Positions 1 to 10,893 of a stretch of DNA of 64,000 bases are shown piece by piece. Numbering within the stretch: the first letter of the stretch is position 1; each line of letters starts with the position of its first letter. Below the pieces are notes generated by a model, which worked only from the letters and a program-made list of their open reading frames with translations, was not told where the DNA came from and ran no database searches. The position numbers and the translations under genes were made by a program. Origin of the DNA: Gymnopus androsaceus JB14 (lineage: Eukaryota; Basidiomycota; Agaricomycetes; Agaricales; Omphalotaceae); assembly GCA_009733575.1 (NCBI GenBank), contig ML769463.1, positions 168,685-232,684 on the forward strand. Direction: 5' to 3'.

Positions 1-345
1 AGAAAATTGAACAACCTGCGACTCGAGGCGGATGCCGCTATTGAGCGCGCCGAAGCTTCCGAGGCAAAGAACAAGAAGCTAGAACAGCAGCTACTTGAGA
101 GAGACAGGAAATTACTTCTCTCACACATAGACTCGCCGTCACCGATGAACAACTTGAGAAAGTAGAAACGACGCTAGCAGCTGCGAAACGAGAATGTGGA
201 TAATTGGATCCAAAACTACTAGTGAAGGATTACAGCGGAAGATACAATTGTTGGAAGAAGAGTTAGATGCCGCCGAGAAGAATGCCGAACTTCAACGAAA
301 CCGAATTGACACAGTGTCGTTCGTCGGCTAAAGCACTTTCTAGAT
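1..345 (+). pseudogene. Truncated copy of the tropomyosin / msrB 3' junction
   Basis: Bases 1-288 match the main tropomyosin exon at 1869-2155, starting at the same AAATTGAACAACCTGCG segment, but carry small indels (for example in the stretch coding QEITSL) that break the frame. At about 289 the match jumps to the sequence found at 2585-2640, which is the 3' end of the msrB gene on the opposite strand. About 430 bp between these two segments is missing, including tropomyosin exons 3-4. This is a relic of a segmental duplication spanning the ends of two convergent genes, not a gene. The window starts inside it, so its left edge is unknown. Confidence 0.8.
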
Positions 346-1795
346 TAGAGATGGAAAAGACAGTGAGGACCCAAAGCATACTTGACCAGTGCCTCCAGGA
401 TAGGAAATTCTGCAACAAAATATCAGTGGTGTTCATTACCTTCCTGTCAAGATTTCACAGAGAAAACTTGCTATATGCTATAAGGAGATGGGATAGATAG
501 ATAGATACACAGCATGGTCCCGTTCTCGGAACTGCCGAAGGCGATGGGAATTGTAACTAGTAGACGGTAAATAATTTACTAGCTATACTGGACGCGCTAC
601 TCCCTCAACCGCGCGCTCCCAATTGCTCATAAACGAGCTCGGCCCACGTTGGAGAAGGTAGCATTTTGGCAAAACGAGAGAAGCATACAAGAGCCGCGAG
701 CGAAATAACAGAAATTCAGTGCACAGTGTTCATGATCAGTTATCTGAATAAAATAAAACCATGGAGAAATTGGCCGCAATAGATGAAGCATATGCTATAC
801 TGCCCTTAGCAGAAGAGAGCATATTTGAATCAGGAAATTGAGGCCTGAATTAAGCCGTCATAGTAGATGGAGTTGCTCAGACAGCAGGATCACCAGAGGC
901 TGGCATTTTTGAGAATCTCAAAAATGTAGGTATTCACAAAGAAACTGGAAATAAGATGTTGATAAAAAGTCGGTTATATACGCAGAAAGTACGTCGAGGC
1001 ATCAAACAAGCCTTCATCCAAGTCTGCACAAATTAAGGAAAAGAGCAGAGCACACGCAGGTGCATTGAAACGTGAGCAAAGCTCCAACGATACAGCCAAG
1101 GACCAACGATATCCAAGTCAAGCAGAAAGTTGAAGCAGGCCCTGAGCAGATCACATTGGGGTCGTATAAAATGGCTGAAAAAGGCAGGGCGACGGTGCCG
1201 CGAAACATCAGATATGTATGGAGCTGCCACTGCCAGTACAAACATGGAGCCAAGCGGGCTATTTATTCCGAAGTAAAAAGTTGAGAGTTCATCGTTGAAA
1301 ACGACGCCGGCGAGACAATCGCCTCCGAACCAGAGGTTCAAGGAGATAGTGACCTTGAGAACTTCTTTCTTAATGATGCAGTAATAGGAAGAGGAGAGAT
1401 AAAGTAAGTGATAAGATAAGCAGACGTGAGAGTCGGGCGCTTATAGATCTTATTCCCGACTCTCACTGCCGCTCGTCTGGATTGCTCGATAGAATGCAAT
1501 TTTCTCGTCCCCACCCTCCCATTCCTGGACTCGAATCATTACCAGCGTCAATCAGCCGTTTCGGACTTGGTTATCCGCGCGTCTAGAGTCTAGATAGTGA
1601 GTGTTTGCCCACCCAGGTACGCGAGGCCAAGCCCCAGCCAACCTCTTCGACTAGTATTCCGCATTGACTATATATTCCATAGCATACTCTAGCACACTTA
1701 TCTTATCCAAGACAAAAGCACGAAATGCAATCACGTGGACTGCCTTGACTCTCTTCTATACACTCAACTGCGCCTTCATCCTACCCACCACCATC
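346..1795. other. Intergenic region, no gene recognised
   Basis: Only short ORFs without recognisable motifs are present on either strand. The right part is the probable promoter and 5' UTR of the tropomyosin gene, with pyrimidine-rich stretches before the ATG. A perfect 12-bp inverted repeat lies at 1426-1466. Confidence 0.6.
1426..1466. repeat. Perfect 12-bp inverted repeat, 17-nt loop
   Basis: GTGAGAGTCGGG at 1426-1437 is followed by its exact reverse complement at 1455-1466, separated by 17 nt. It lies about 330 bp upstream of the tropomyosin start. It could be a hairpin or a dyad for a DNA-binding protein; nothing in the sequence decides between these. Confidence 0.7.
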
Positions 1796-2441
1796 ATGGC
1801 CGACAAGATCAAACTAGTTCGTATTACTCTACTACCTATCTATGTTCACGATCTCAATCCGATTTCAGAAATTAAACAACCTGCGACTCGAGGTGGACGC
1901 CGCTGTCGAGCGCGCTGAAGCTTCCGAGGCAAAGAACAAGAAGCTAGAACAAGCGCTACTTGAGAAAGAGCAGGAAATCACTTCTCTTACACATAAACTC
2001 GCCGTCGCCGATGAACAGCTTGAGAAAGTAGAAACGACGCTAGCGGCTGCGAAGGCGGAGAACGTGGATAATGTTGGATCTAAAACAACTAGTGAAGGAT
2101 TACAGCGGAAGATACAATTGTTGGAAGAAGAGTTAGATGCCGCCGAGAAGAATGCTAAAGACACTGTTGAGAAGTGAGCAATCGTTATAGCTCGGCTGAT
2201 CTATACTGATTCCTTTGTAGGCTTAGACAGGTGGATGTCAAGGCGGAGCACTTTGAACGCCAAGTGCAGCGAATGGAGCAGGAACGCGATGCTTGGGAGA
2301 AGAAATACGAAGTGCGATTATTCTTTACTTTACAGTTATCATATCCTAACCCTGAAACGCCCTATTTAGGACTCTCAGGCGAAATACCATGCATCGAAGA
2401 AGGAGCTCGACGAGCTCGTTCTCCAGATGGAAGGCCTCTGA
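1796..2441 (+). CDS. Tropomyosin
   Basis: Coiled-coil protein that binds along F-actin and stabilises actin cables and the cytokinetic ring. Four exons are read: 1796-1816, 1869-2173, 2221-2311 and 2379-2441, giving about 159 residues, the usual fungal tropomyosin size (about 160). The start MADKIK, a continuous heptad pattern rich in E/K/A/L, the segment WEKKYE, and the ending KKELDELVLQMEGL are characteristic. There is no other domain. Introns are 47-67 bp with GT..AG ends, and the very short first exon is common in this family. The gene converges on msrB, whose stop lies 135 bp downstream on the other strand. A broken copy of this gene lies at 1-345. The exact donor of intron 1 (GTTCGT at 1817) was chosen because it keeps the frame. 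Confidence 0.92.
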
Positions 2442-2576
2442 TTGTTTTACCCCCTGTCTTCCTCTCTTTCGATAATGCTTATGGATGTTACGATCAAGTC
2501 TGGATAATACGAATCTTTCTTTCAACTCGAAACATCTATGTACTACTTTACAATATTACACGCATGCGCAGCCTTA

Positions 2577-3328
2577 TCAAGACTTGAACTTCAACGAAAC
2601 CGAATTGACGCAGTGTCGTTCGTCAGCTAGAGCACTTTTGTCAGTCCTTAGATCGATAACAAGCAGATGAACACATACTGGGTGTAGGGAAGCCTTCTCC
2701 TTGGAATACATGCCCGAGATGACCTCCACAAGCGGCACAGGTTATTTCGATTCTGGTCATACCAAGCGAGCGATCTTCATGCCGAATTACAGCCCCGGGT
2801 ATGGCGTCGAAAAAGGCAGGCCAACCACATCCGCTCTGCGATGATCAGCACCAAACCAACAAAGTCGATAAGGATGGTGCTAACCTTGAATTTGGTGTCA
2901 CTCTTGTATAGAGGGGTTCCGCAAGCCGCGCACCCGTAGACACCCTCGTCATAGTGTTTATCGTACTCTCCAGTTCCAGCGGGTTCCGTTCCTTTCTTGC
3001 GCAAAATGCGGAACTAAGTGAATAATTTAAGTCCTGTGACGTTCATTTACTGATAATACCAAACTCCTACCTGCTCAGGCGAGAGAATCGCTCTCCATTC
3101 CTCCTCAGTCTTGGTCTTGCTATCAGCCATGATGTTTCTGATCTGGATGCGGGGTAAAACTAGTGGGAGAGGGCGCGGGAGAGCTGCGGTGGGAAATGTC
3201 GCAATTCGGCCAGTGCCAGTGCTTTTATACCGGATTCGAGTACATCTCGTTGACAAAGCAGTCCTGGAATGTGATTCAAGCACGAGACGGTTGGTAACGC
3301 GATGCAACATATCAGCTAAGCTTAACAA
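2577..3328 (-). CDS. msrB: Peptide-methionine (R)-S-oxide reductase (MsrB)
   Basis: Reduces the R-epimer of methionine sulfoxide in oxidised proteins. Exons join as [22 protein letters not shown], then the zinc CxxC of [10 protein letters not shown], then [12 protein letters not shown], then [20 protein letters not shown], and finally [14 protein letters not shown], which holds the catalytic RHCVNS cysteine. All four zinc cysteines and the catalytic Cys are visible. Two in-frame starts exist. The distal ATG at 3328 adds about 65 residues rich in R/S/T with few acidic residues, resembling a mitochondrial presequence. The proximal ATG ([12 protein letters not shown]) at about 3133 gives a compact cytosolic form. 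Total about 200 residues. The last intron was placed (acceptor CTCTAG) because it restores PTPTDERHC. The 3' end also occurs as a duplicated fragment near 290-345. Confidence 0.93.
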
Positions 3329-3557
3329 TAATGATACTGGATGTCCAGCGATGGGGAGTGCAAGCGATGAAAGGCGGTGACATCACGAGCAAGGAGATGC
3401 AACCCGGGCTTCATCGGCCATTATTCAACGCGTCACGTCCAGCAACTCATTTTGGATCAATAAGTAAGGATACATGATTAGATCGTAGCAATACTAGTAG
3501 ACCCTTGTCGGGTTTTTTTTCAAAAGATATAAGAATAACGATAACGCCACTCAAAAC

Positions 3558-4635
3558 CTAAGACAGAGGAGTGCGATCTATGGCAGAATTGCGGAAGCTC
3601 GACTTGTCCTGCATCGAATCTATACACTAGATGAGCACAAGGATGACATCGCGAAAACAAAGGCTTCTTACCATTGTTGGATTTATATTCCATGATTGTC
3701 GAGGGAGGAAGATGGAGAACTTTTCGAATGGTGTCCCTACAAACAAAAATATGAGTAAACGCGGTCCTGTTCAAGAACGCAGAAACGTACCGTATCTTCT
3801 CTCTGACTTTGACATCACCGTCCAGTCGATTCCACAAGCTGATAATATCTTCACTTTGTCGTACACTGATCGTACACCCACAAATCTCAGGCAGCTCCGC
3901 GCCCGGGTCGCTGCTATCTTCCCAGCTACTATCGTTGACAGCATCTCCATTCTCCTCAGTCTGACGACATTCGTCAAATTGATCACCTAGAACAGCAAGC
4001 ACAAGGTCCTCCCAAATCCGGTCGCTGACGCCCTTCTTCAACCGAATAATCCACTTTCCACCAGATATGTTAACCGGGTCCTCCCATACTGGCCTACGGA
4101 CACCGTCGTGGAATAAAAGATAGTCCGTGGTCGGTTGGAGTGCAGAAGGAGAAGCAAGATGCGTCCACAGAGACCAGAACGATTCAATCTATGTATCTTT
4201 AATATTTTGGTATAATGAGTGGGGCGGAATAAGCTCACGGATGCAAAGGCTGAGATCTTCTTTATGCCTTGTTCATAACTGATCAGTTTATTACCCGGGG
4301 TACGTTGCTGGCGAAACCAGAATACCCAGCTAGATATACTAGCACGTAAGAAAACGTATGGATCCAGAAAGAAATAGATCACGAACATACGTGGTTCTTA
4401 AAGGATGAGGTTCCAAAGCACTCGGTGAACTACTACCATTGGATGTCTTTTCCTTGGAATTAGATCGGTCCGAAGAAGAACTGTTGGAGATCGAAGTAGA
4501 GAAATGCTTGGAGGATGGCAATCGAGATTTTGGGGGAGCCTGAGGAGATGGAAGCGGCTGGGTTGCACTGGCAGTTTGAGAAGAATTTGCAAGGAAACGA
4601 GAATGAGAATAGTTGGAAAAATAGCTGTTTGCCAT
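3558..4635 (-). CDS. eIF4E family cap-binding protein, 4E-HP (class II) type
   Basis: Binds the mRNA 5' cap; class II members (4E-HP/EIF4E2) usually repress translation because they bind eIF4G poorly. After a serine/proline-rich N-terminus (about 80 residues) the core reads HPLRTTWVFWFRQQRTPG, then SYEQGIKKISAFASIESFW, HDGVRRPVWEDPVN, GGKWIIRLKKG, WEDLVLAVLGDQF, EICGCTISVR, and ends in PPSTIMEYKSNNDSMQDKSS. The FWFRQQRTPG segment resembles metazoan 4E-HP more than canonical eIF4E, where a tryptophan stacks on the cap. Introns are about 50 bp; the last one (acceptor GTGTATAG) was chosen because it gives the conserved YKSNNDSMQDKSSFRN ending. The gene is divergent from KEI1, 169 bp between start codons. 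Confidence 0.9.
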
Positions 4636-4804
4636 TTAAAAATATCAAATTTATGAACAATGAAAGTGAAAAGCTGGATACACGATATAAGTCGCGGTTC
4701 GCGAAGGAACAAGTAAAAAAAGGACAGACCTCGATGGTGGTTTTGAATAAACGAAGGTTACATAAAGCGCTTATTATTCCTTGATTTGTTACCACCATCC
4801 CCTC

Positions 4805-5897
4805 ATGAAGTTGACTTTAAAGCCGGAATGGCGTCTTTGGCCATTATCTTCTTTCCTCGGTGTCCTTGATCTCAAGACTGGTGTGACCATCGCCTTGTTA
4901 TTCGCAGTCAGTTTTCACTATACTTTCCAATATTGATATTCATTGGTCTTAGGTCTTCAATAAAGTAGCGGGCGTATATGGAATTGTAGCACTTGCGCTT
5001 GGCGCCAATGGCACCTTTTCCCAATACAGTCTTTACATCTACTCTGTCGCCGGTCTCGTTGCGCTATTCTTTGGACTAAAATACGTTGTAGAGGTATTTT
5101 ACCCATCGATTCGACCTCTAAACACGGCTCACTCTCATATTAGGAGGATCCCAAGCGCACATTATATTTTGCGCATTTCTTTTTCGCGGACCATGTCTTT
5201 TCAACAGCCTGGACAGTCTTTTTCGCTGTCGTGTGGTGGTTCCAGACTCCGCATGATGGGAAACGATTAGCCAACTCGCCAGCCCAGTTACAGATTATCG
5301 ACGCTTCACCTGGGAACCACCTAATGACAGATGAAGAACGTGCATTGGCTGCAGGGGAGATTTGGAATCATGAAAAGGGGACGGCACTGGCCGTACTGGT
5401 CCTCTCGTGGATTTCCAAAGTATGCTAGCTATTATCTGCAAGTCTTTACGAAAGCTGACATCTTGAACTAGATTTATCTCGCTCTTCTGATATATTCATA
5501 TGCAACCCACTTGCGAAAAGGGTCGTATCGGTCTCTCTTGCGACCTCGAGTACCCAACTCTGCCTTGAACACTTATGACACTGCATTGGGGTACCCGGAA
5601 GACGAAGAGGAAGAAGAGGCAGAGGATTTCTATCGTCTTCCCCTTCGAACACCTAACACGGGCAACTCCATTTCCAGCTTCCAAGACTTTGTAAATACAC
5701 CTTCCGGACGTCGCCAACACGGCACTTCCCTTAGCAAGCTGAATCCCTCTGCTCAGGGAAGTCTTGAAGATGAGGAGGAGGTGCTTTTCGATGAAGATGA
5801 ATTTTCATATGGTTCGAGCTCGCGAGGTCATTCCAAAATAGGCACCGATGAGAGTAGTACGGACGAAGAACGGCAGAGCTTGGGACGTGTCAGATAA
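4805..5897 (+). CDS. KEI1: Kei1-type regulatory subunit of inositol phosphorylceramide synthase (DUF1753)
   Basis: Kei1 is the Golgi membrane partner of the Aur1 catalytic subunit, which makes inositol phosphorylceramide. Visible order: short cytosolic start MKLTLKPEW, transmembrane segments around LDLKTGVTIALLFAVFN, VYGIVALALGA, and SLYIYSVAGLVALFFGLKYV, then a conserved HFFFADHVFSTAWTVFFAV and a last segment TALAVLVLSWISKIYLALLI. A long acidic/serine C-terminal tail follows, with EDEEEEEAEDF and FDEDEFSYGSSS. Four short GT..AG introns are read. The start ATG at 4805 opens the frame directly at the first hydrophobic block. The tail may carry sorting information, but that is inference. Confidence 0.88.
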
Positions 5898-6891
5898 TCT
5901 TTCTTTTTACTACCTTTGCATGTATTTATTAGAGTATTCACTGTACATCATAGTACCATCCATCTAATGTTAGATCTCACCACGCTCCTTCTTTCCTTCC
6001 TCATGTTGCACCAGGAAACATTCTAGTCAATCCTTGAGGTCTGTGCTTCGTGAGTAGCAGGGGTTTTAGCTCACAATTGGCGCGCGCCTCTTCCTTCAAC
6101 TTCTGAACGGCATTCAGGTATTTTGGTACCAATACTTAATAACTCCCATCTCTTGCAAAGTTCACTTAGTTGTGGGCTACAGATTCGAAATCAGATTTGA
6201 ACCTTGGAAATCGCAGCAAAGGCGATATTGCAGCTCGCATGAATCACTCAGCTACTCCCAATCCTCAAGCATGCTCCTGATAATCTGAATAAGTACAAGG
6301 TTTCTACTACCGGTTGGACCCACACTATCCAGCCGCAGCTCGAATGAACCGCTCAGCTGCTCCCAATCCTCAAGCACGCTCCTGATAATCTGAATAGGTA
6401 CAAGGTTTCTACTACCAGTTGGACCCACACCATCTAGCCGCAGCTCGAATGAATCGCCCAGTTGCTACCAATCCTCAGGCGTGCTCCTGATAATCTGAAT
6501 AGGTACAAAGTTTCTACTACCGGTTGGACCCACACCATCCAGCCGCAGCTCGAATGAATCGCCCAGCTGCTACCAATCTTCAGGCGTGCTCCTGATAATC
6601 TGAATAGGTACAAGGTTTCTACTATCGGTTTGGACCCACACCATCCAGCCGCAGCTCGAATGAACCGCTCAGCTGCTTCTAATCTTCAAGCGCTCCTAAT
6701 AATCTGAATAGGTACAAGGTTTCTACTACAGGTTTGGACCCACACCATCCAGCCACAGACTGTTACCTGCAGCGACACATGCCGCGCGGCGATTGTTTTC
6801 TGTTGACTCGTGTTCACCTTCGTGCTGCTGGTGACTTATAAGTCAATGTTACTGTTTTTCCTCCTTGTTCTTATCTTTCTTACGGATTAAC
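5898..6891. other. Intergenic region holding a minisatellite
   Basis: No coding potential is recognised. The centre (6230-6754) is a tandem repeat described separately. The 3' part is the probable promoter of the dynamin-like gene. Confidence 0.7.
6230..6754. repeat. Five tandem copies of a ~105-bp unit
   Basis: Units begin with GCAGCTCGAATGAA at 6230, 6335, 6440, 6545 and 6651, and each ends with TTGGACCCACACCATCCAGCC or a close variant. The first three units are exactly 105 bp, the fourth 106, the fifth about 104. Units differ at several positions, so the array is not very recent. No start codon or splice-compatible frame runs through it. It ends about 140 bp before the dynamin-like start codon. 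Confidence 0.93.
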
Positions 6892-9800
6892 ATGTTTGGA
6901 ACTGCTCGAAAACTAGGTCGACGAGGCACGACTAACACAGTTGATCCTGATACTCCTTCGAGTTCTAGTTCACAGTCATTTACCAACATTCCAGCGGTTT
7001 CAGCATCGCCGCCAAGTGCGCTTCCGATCCCACCCAGTACCCCTCCGATCCTACCCAGTACCCCTCCGATCCCACCTAGTACCCCTTCAGAACAGTTTCA
7101 GCATGACGAGGATGCTACCGATAGTAACAACGAAGTCGCAAGCTCCGATTATGCGAAAAAGTGCAAAGCTCTCATGGAACTCTATCGAGACCTTCGTTCT
7201 CTTGGGTGAGTTTAAGTTTCGGAGACCACACCACAATTTCTGACTCCTATGAATACCAACAGAGCAGACATGTTCTTTGAACTTCCCAAGATTGCAGTAA
7301 TTGGTGCTCAGTCGGGTACGTTCAGCTTATCATGATGGCTAAATATCACGCTGATCGCCACTCAAAATGCAGCTGGAAAAAGCTCTCTCATCGAAGCAAT
7401 ATCTGGGGTAAGTGTTAAAAGCAGTTCCTATCCTCATAACATTTTGAGGGATATTTCAGATCAGCGTTCCTAGAGATAGTGGAATTTGTACTCGGTTCGT
7501 TGCAAATTACTTTCTTTTGAACGTAGACTTATTAGAGCTGCATAGATGTCCCGTCGACCTGTCGATGTCTTCATTTGTTGACGAATGGTCATGCACAATC
7601 TCCCTACGAATTGAATACGATGAATCTGGTCAACAACAGGGAAATTCTACCAGTATACCGTTTTGTACACTTTCTTCCAACGGTAAAACGTGCTTCTCTA
7701 CTCGTCTGATAAGAACCAATGCTTACGCACGCTCTGTCATCCCAGAAAAATCAAGTGTCGATCTCTGGCTTCGTAGGGCTCAAGCGTCTATACTCTGTCG
7801 CTATCGACCTATATCGGATTTCCAGAACATGACTCTCGAAGAATTGAGGCGTCTTAAACCTGGTGACGGCTTTATGCTCTCGTTCTCCATGAATGTCATC
7901 CACGTTCACCTCGAAGATCCCGAAGCAACAGACCTTACGTTTGTTGACCTCCCAGGTTGGTAGATATTCTCTATATTTGAAAGGCTTCATTTCATCTTTT
8001 TTTTCTCCCTATAGGATTGATTCAGAATGCGTCCGAGAGTGAGATCGGTCTGGCTCAAGGTTTGGTCAAGAAGAATATTGAAGGGGATAAAACTCTTATA
8101 TTGATAACCATTCCTATGAGTGGTATGTGCTCGTAAATTTATTCGCTGTTTATGATGCTAAGACTAACACTACCCAGATGAGATGGAGAATCAAGAAGCT
8201 GTCAGATTAGCAAAACAAGCGGACCCATCTGGTATTCGTACAATCGGTGCGCATATCTTGTCAACTGTAATTTCATCTCAAGTCATGACCTTATTTGTTG
8301 CACTCTCTTTTTAGGTGTTCTTACGAAGCCCGATACCATTACCCGAGGCGCAATAGGCTCCCGACAGCGTTGGAAGGAAGTTCTCCAGGGCAAGATTCAC
8401 CCTCTTCATCATGGATACTACTGTGTGCGACTCGCCGATGATAACGAACGCAGCAGGAGACTATCTAGGACTGAGTCGGAAGAGCTTTCAGCAGAGTTCT
8501 TTGCGAACAATGATCCCTGGAATGATTTTGTGAATCGAAGCCGATTCGGGGTGCCAAACTTTGTGAAGGATATCAGTCGGCTGTTGCTTGGTTTGATTGA
8601 GACGAAGTAAGTAATTGAGGACAGTGTGGCAGACAAGATAGGCATTGATTGATTCTCCTTTCATAGTCTTCCAAGCCTCAAGATGACAGTTGATCAGCTT
8701 ATAATTGGCGTTTTCGAATGAGCTCAAGGCCATGCCCATTGCTCCCACCAGAGAACCATCCTACCGAAATCCTTCTCCGCATAAGCGACTTTTGTAGAGA
8801 GTTGCGCGAGGCAGTAATGGGCAAAGACCACAGGTTCCTTGTTCACAACAACAGACACCACTATGAGGCATTCAAATCAGCAATCGAAAGAACACAACCT
8901 GACTTCTGGCCATTTATTTCCAAGGAGAATTATAGGAATCCAGGGCTTCACACCCAAGGAGGAAGTGTTGGTCCGTTATGACTTGGAAGATGTTCGAAAT
9001 GAGATTACAGAGCAAAGGGATTTCATATTCTCTGCCCCTATTTTGTCTCTAACATTAATTCCGAACGTAGGGCAGTTGACATGGGAGCTACCTGGTATCA
9101 TTCCGTACGATGCTATTCAAAAGTATTGTCTTGAAAGTCAACAACTACATGGCGAACTCCCACAGTTGAATGCTTTGAATCTGTTTTCCAAAGCACCAGC
9201 TCGACTGTTGAGAAACTCGTTGCTCGCCACTTCGGACAATTCACGAAGCTGGAAACTCTGATCAAGTGCGTGACTTTTTTTTCGTATATTAGCTTCTGTG
9301 AAACTGATTTTCTCCAATTACTAGGATTCCTTAGCCACTCAGAACTTGATATATGCAAGATGGAAGCTATGTCTCTCCTCGGAAAGTTGCTCCAGACATG
9401 AAAGTATACCTTTGTACACTCAAAATGTGATCTACCTGGTTGAACAGAAAGCAAATGGCTTCGCGAGTACACCAAGATACATCGAAATTCTTCTCGGTAC
9501 TTTATCCAAGCACCTGTCGGCGGAGCCACTCGGTCATTGGGGGCACCAGCTGCGCATCAGAGCTCGAGTTATTTAGAAGTGCACCTACGTCTCGCGCTTC
9601 TTCGCCGATAGCTTCGCCGATAGCTTCTCCGTACTCTATCCAGGATCCTCCGGTGGAGCCACTGAGTCGTCACCAGCGGAAGCACCAGTTGCGCATCAGA
9701 GCTGGAATATTGTAGACAGTGCACCTGTACCTCGCTCTCCTTCGCCGGTGCTGGTGCCCTCCCCGTCATCCACTTCATACGATGACGAACTTTTCGGTAA

Positions 9801-10130
9801 TGGCTACTGTAACTGCATACTTTGAGGTTGCCTCCGAAGGTAAGTCACTTCGTATTTCCAGTGACGACGGTGCTGTGCTCATGAGCAAGACAGCGATTCG
9901 TGGATCACATCCCCCTAGCGATCGAACACGAACTCAACCAGACGTTTTCCGAGAAGATACAACAAACTCTGGTTGAAGACATTATGTCCGGACCTGACGT
10001 GGCTGGAAGAATGAAGGATCTGCTAAGTGAAGACGAGGCTATTGCTTCGCGACGACAGTTTTTGGAACAAAGACTGGAACGGTTGAAGGAGATTAAAGAA
10101 AAGCTGTATCAATTCGACTTGGCCGCCTGA
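6892..10130 (+). CDS. Dynamin-family large GTPase, C-terminal half frameshifted
   Basis: Dynamins polymerise on membranes and use GTP to remodel them. After a proline/serine-rich N-terminus with short SxxPPIP repeats, the GTPase domain is complete: G1 GAQSAGKSSLIEAISG, G2 region SGICTRCPVD, the WLRRAQA segment, G3 DLPG, G4 TKPD. These exons are open and well spliced. From about 8600 on the frame moves several times: LPSLKMTVDQL, NELKAMP, PPENHPTEILLRISDF, FTPKEEVLVRYDLEDVR and CFESVFQS are all typical stalk segments but lie in different frames without intron signals. The GED near the end (HIPLAIEHELNQTF through LERLKEIKEKLYQFDL) is open again. Either the gene is decaying or the assembly has indels; single-base shifts elsewhere in the window make the second possible. 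Closest families are fungal Mx/Vps1-like dynamins with a variable linker. Confidence 0.75.
9522..9760 (+). repeat. Imperfect direct duplication in the dynamin linker
   Basis: A segment at about 9522-9605 (GAGCCACT..., CACCAGCTGCGCATCAGAGCT, AGTGCACCT...CGC) recurs at about 9656-9745 with CACCAGTTGCGCATCAGAGCT and AGTGCACCT. Between the copies is a short TCGCCGATAGCT repeat. The linker between stalk and GED has grown by local duplication. Confidence 0.7.
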
Positions 10131-10893
10131 AGAAGCTCCTGGCAGATGTATGTTCTCCTGCAATAGTTCTTGTATTCCTCTATAACAGTACCATATCTTG
10201 TGCTTGAATTTTCAATTGTCTCTATAATCTCGACTTGGCATATTTCGCCATGTTCAAATGCATAACATCAACAAGCTATGATATAAAATGTCATCGAAGA
10301 TACAGCTTGACAAGAACAAAAAGTATATGCCGCAATACGTCCCTCCGCGCTCAACAAAATAGACCCTCAAAGAATGACAGATCTTTGTGCAGACAAGGCT
10401 CTCATCGATTTTAGTCGATGGCGGAGAGGTGTAGGAAGACGTCAAAGTTACGAGTAGAGCCGTCGACGGCTTAGCAGCACTCGAAGATACAGCATTGGCT
10501 AATTTGGTAGATACACCCAACTCCTTGGATATTTTTATGTTCGGGCGCAAAGTAATAAATTACTTGTGATACAAAGCAAACGTTATGAGATGTAAAATTA
10601 ACTAAAAACAGTTGAAATGGCAGTTGAGTTGAACGAAAGGGATGGGAATAGGGAAACGCTAGGTATATACTAGAAAGTCTATAAAACATTGAAAATCATA
10701 CAATTATCCACGCAACGGACCGAGACTGGAAAGGAAACAGGTATATGATATGAGCCAATCAAAAAAAGACCGTAGATAGATTATAATGCAGGTATAACCA
10801 GAATACTAACCTAGAATTCATTCAATGTCAGTCAGTCATCGCAAGAATGAAAAACTGAGAAATCCAACTTACAAAAGAACGTACACGTCCCCA
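10131..10893. other. Convergent intergenic region
   Basis: Lies between the end of the dynamin-like gene and the end of the minus-strand serine-rich gene, so it mainly holds two 3' UTRs. A 98-codon minus ORF (10254-10550) has no recognisable motif and unconvincing composition; it is not called as a gene. Confidence 0.55.

Noticed and set aside
6230..6754. CRISPR-like array
   Set aside because: Units are ~105 bp head-to-tail repeats without unique spacers, in a eukaryotic genome; it is a minisatellite.
10254..10550. 98-codon minus ORF
   Set aside because: Lies in a convergent 3' region, no motif, no splice continuity with a neighbour.
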